From: Cyanobacteria bacterium M_DeepCast_200m_mx_001
GTDB lineage: Bacteria; Cyanobacteriota; Cyanobacteriia; PCC-6307; Cyanobiaceae
Length of the DNA stretch: 32,951 nt
Direction: 5' to 3'
NCBI GenBank assembly: GCA_016882415.1
Contig: VGQL01000013.1
Coordinates: 1-32,951 of the forward strand
The notes beneath the pieces were generated by a model, which worked only from the letters and a program-made list of their open reading frames with translations, made no database searches and was not told the DNA's origin. Below, piece by piece: positions 31,364 through 32,951 of the stretch; position 1 is the stretch's first letter, and each line of letters opens with the position of its first letter. The translations under genes and the position numbers were made by a program.

Positions 31364-32518
31364 TCAACCCCCGGCGTTCGCGCCGGGGGTTTTTTCTTGA
31401 CGTTGCAGCCGCCGCTCCAGCAGCAGCAGCCCCACCACCGTGGTGCTGCTCACCATCAGCACCAGGGCGGAGAACTGCACCGCCGTGATCACCCCCGCCG
31501 CCAGGGCGGTGCTGGCGAACACCAGCCCGGGCAGGCCCCGGGGCATCAGGCCGTAGATCACCTGCCAGCGGTCGATGCCGGCGCGGCGGTCGGCGGCGCT
31601 CACCCCCAGGCCGCAGAGCAGCTTCGAGGCCACCGCCAGCAGCAGCAACAGCAGAGCCAGTCCCCAGGCCTGGCTCTGCAGCAGCGTGCCCGCCTGAATG
31701 CGCATGCCCACGCTGATGAAATAGAGGGGCAGGAACACCTCCGAGAGCAGCGTCAGCAATCCCCCCAGCCGCTGTGGCTCCGGGTGGAGGCGGTTGAGCA
31801 ACACCCCGCCCCACAGGGCCCCCAGCAGCGCGGTGAGGCCGCTCACCTCCCCCACCCAGGCGCAGCCGATCAGCAGGATCAGCACCGCCAGGGGGCTCTC
31901 CGGTGCTGCACCGCCGCGCTGCCGCCAGTGGTTGGCCGCCAGCAGGCTCAGGGCCGCCGCCGCTAGCCCCAGGGCCATGCCTCCCCAGCCCGGGCCGTTG
32001 TTCCAGTTGCTGCCCCCCAGGGCCACCGAGAGGCTGAGCAGGCCGATGGCGGGGAGGTCGTCGAGCACCGACACCCCCACCAGCAGCCGGCCGGAGGGGG
32101 TGCGCAGGGCCCCCCGCTGGGCCAGCAGCCGCAGGGTGACCCCCGTGCCGGTGGCCGCCACGCAGGCCAGGCAGAGCAGGGCCGTGGCCGGTGCCATGCC
32201 GAACAGCGCCACCAGGGGCCCGTAGCCCAGCAGCGGCGCCAGGCAGCTGAGGGCCACCAGCCGCAGGATCGTGCCGCGCCGGGAGGCCAGCAGATCGCCG
32301 CGCACCTCCAGGCCCACCTGGAAAAACAGCGTCAGCACCCCCAGTTCGGTGAGGCCGCTCACCGGCTGGATGGCGCTGAAGGGCAGCAGCGTGTTGCCCA
32401 GCAGGAAGCCGATCACCAGCTCCACCACGATGGCCGGCACCGCCCAGCGGGCCAGCTGGCCGGCGCTGAGCCGCGCCAGGGCCAATCCCACCAGCAGGAT
32501 CAGCAGGGTGGTGAGCAC
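31364..32518 (-). CDS. Cation/proton antiporter, CPA2 family
   Basis: A monovalent-cation/H+ antiporter of about 384 residues with 11-12 helices. Recognised parts are AVPAIVVELVIGFLLGN, GLTELGVLTLFFQVGLEVRGD, the paired acidic site LLVGVSVLDDLPAIGLLSLS and LPLYFISVGMRIQAG. The GTG at 32518 (VLTTLLILLVGLALARL) is my start because upstream residues to 32725 are Arg/Pro/Gly-rich and look non-coding; a start further up cannot be excluded. The C-terminus (KTPGANAGG) is encoded by the glnK terminator hairpin of the opposite strand. There is no RCK/TrkA-N domain. Na+ or K+ specificity is unknown. Confidence 0.85.
   Translation of the reverse strand: MLTTLLILLVGLALARLSAGQLARWAVPAIVVELVIGFLLGNTLLPFSAIQPVSGLTELGVLTLFFQVGLEVRGDLLASRRGTILRLVALSCLAPLLGYGPLVALFGMAPATALLCLACVAATGTGVTLRLLAQRGALRTPSGRLLVGVSVLDDLPAIGLLSLSVALGGSNWNNGPGWGGMALGLAAAALSLLAANHWRQRGGAAPESPLAVLILLIGCAWVGEVSGLTALLGALWGGVLLNRLHPEPQRLGGLLTLLSEVFLPLYFISVGMRIQAGTLLQSQAWGLALLLLLLAVASKLLCGLGVSAADRRAGIDRWQVIYGLMPRGLPGLVFASTALAAGVITAVQFSALVLMVSSTTVVGLLLLERRLQRQEKTPGANAGG
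31368..31395 (+). terminator. Intrinsic terminator of amt2-glnK
   Basis: CCCCCGGCG - TTCG - CGCCGGGGG forms a 9-bp stem with a stable UUCG-type loop, followed by TTTTTT, 25 bases after the glnK stop. It overlaps the last codons of the convergent antiporter gene. Confidence 0.94.
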
Positions 32519-32902
32519 GGTGGGGGATTGCAGGGAGCTCTCTCCTGGCGGTGTGGGGTTTAGGGCTCGGAATGCGACGCGTCTGCCGGTGCAGCGGCGG
32601 GCTCCATCCGGTCCCCCAGGGCCCTGCAGGCGCCGATCGGGTCCACGTCCAATGCCCCATCGGCGCGGGCAGCCTGAGTCGCCAAGGCAGCGGGGTGCAA
32701 CGGCATCGGCAGAAGCCCGGTTCAACCCACCACGCTAGGGAGTTCCTCTGGCTGCGGAAAGCGTTGTGCAGCGGGGGTCTGCCCTGATCCGATGCGTTCC
32801 CTGTTGGTCGCCCCCCGCCATGATCGTCTTGGCGCTGGAGTCGCCAACCTTGGGCTCTGATCTTTGATCATGGGCTGACCTTGCGGCCCCTCCGCCCGCC
32901 TG
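32519..32902. other. Gap without recognised gene
   Basis: About 380 bases upstream of the antiporter. Open frames exist on both strands but have Arg/Pro/Gly-rich composition typical of shadows in GC-rich DNA. A distant inverted repeat GCGCCGAT - 21 bases - ATCGGCGC (32630-32666) is the only structure noticed. The antiporter promoter should be here. Confidence 0.5.
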
Positions 32903-32951
32903 ATGCTGCCCTTCCACTGGCTCACCCAGACCATCGCCTTCGGCCTGGGGA
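32903..32951 (+). CDS. Possible start of a gene cut by the window edge
   Basis: An ATG at 32903 opens MLPFHWLTQTIAFGLG and runs off the right edge. The peptide is hydrophobic and could be the first helix of a membrane protein. With only 16 codons the call is weak and no family can be named. Confidence 0.3.
   Translation, partial: MLPFHWLTQTIAFGLG

Noticed and set aside
31281-32660. 459-aa minus-strand ORF overlapping the antiporter
   Set aside because: It lies in a different frame from the antiporter, is Gly/Ala/Pro-rich and has no membrane pattern, so the 31364 frame is the real one.
1-32951. tRNA, rRNA, insertion sequence, phage or defence genes
   Set aside because: I read for cloverleaf-like ends, transposase motifs, terminal repeats and defence domains and saw none. 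A tRNA scan or IS search could still find short elements I missed.

Overview
The window is GC-rich, gene-dense DNA from an alpha-cyanobacterium (picocyanobacterium). The gene content fits a Cyanobium-like or 'transitional' Synechococcus better than an open-ocean strain. The basis is a form IA Rubisco alpha-carboxysome (cso) operon of the marine picocyanobacterial type, a bicarbonate transporter pair sbtA-sbtB inserted between csoS1D and that operon, a cyanobacterial NdhF-NdhD-CO2-hydration-protein cluster, and two ammonium transporters. Species assignment is inference; no database was searched.

Left third (1-11.6 kb), mostly minus strand. Reading right to left: csoS1D (tandem-BMC shell protein), then rdgB/HAM1 on the opposite strand, sbtA-sbtB, and the carboxysome operon csoS1-rbcL-rbcS-csoS2-csoSCA-csoS4A-csoS4B, followed by an Ala/Pro-rich reading frame cut by the window edge. 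Strong hairpins lie in the rbcL-rbcS and rbcS-csoS2 gaps. Three small unrecognised genes (10466-11637) separate this block from the next.

Middle (11.7-18.8 kb), plus strand. An APC-type permease is split by a one-base frameshift in a run of seven G. It is followed by ndhF-ndhD-chpX (NDH-1 CO2-uptake complex, probably the NDH-1_4/CupB type) and a short cytosolic fasciclin-domain protein. Together with the left block this gives bicarbonate import, CO2 hydration, shell, carbonic anhydrase and Rubisco within about 18 kb.

Right part (18.8-33 kb). Small unknown genes, then a minus-strand group sigma factor / secreted protein / bioA, then a Na+/Ca2+-type exchanger, a DUF4278 protein, and a nitrogen and ion block: amt (amt1), a small zinc-ribbon membrane protein, a P2-type Ca2+ ATPase, a second amt directly followed by a PII gene (glnK-like), and a CPA2-type cation/proton antiporter. 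A perfect GTA-N8-TAC NtcA site precedes the amt-glnK pair and a near match precedes amt1. The PII protein has Asn49 and Phe51 in place of the modifiable Ser49 and Tyr51.

The window therefore holds two transporter/PII-like pairs (SbtA-SbtB for bicarbonate, Amt-GlnK for ammonium) around one carbon-concentrating locus. I did not find a clearly new defence, mobile or CRISPR system. The most unusual signals are the G7 frameshift with a stop-start overlap in the permease, the PII T-loop substitutions, the cysteine-free third middle repeat of CsoS2, the inter-cistronic hairpins of the carboxysome operon, and palindromes upstream of amt1.
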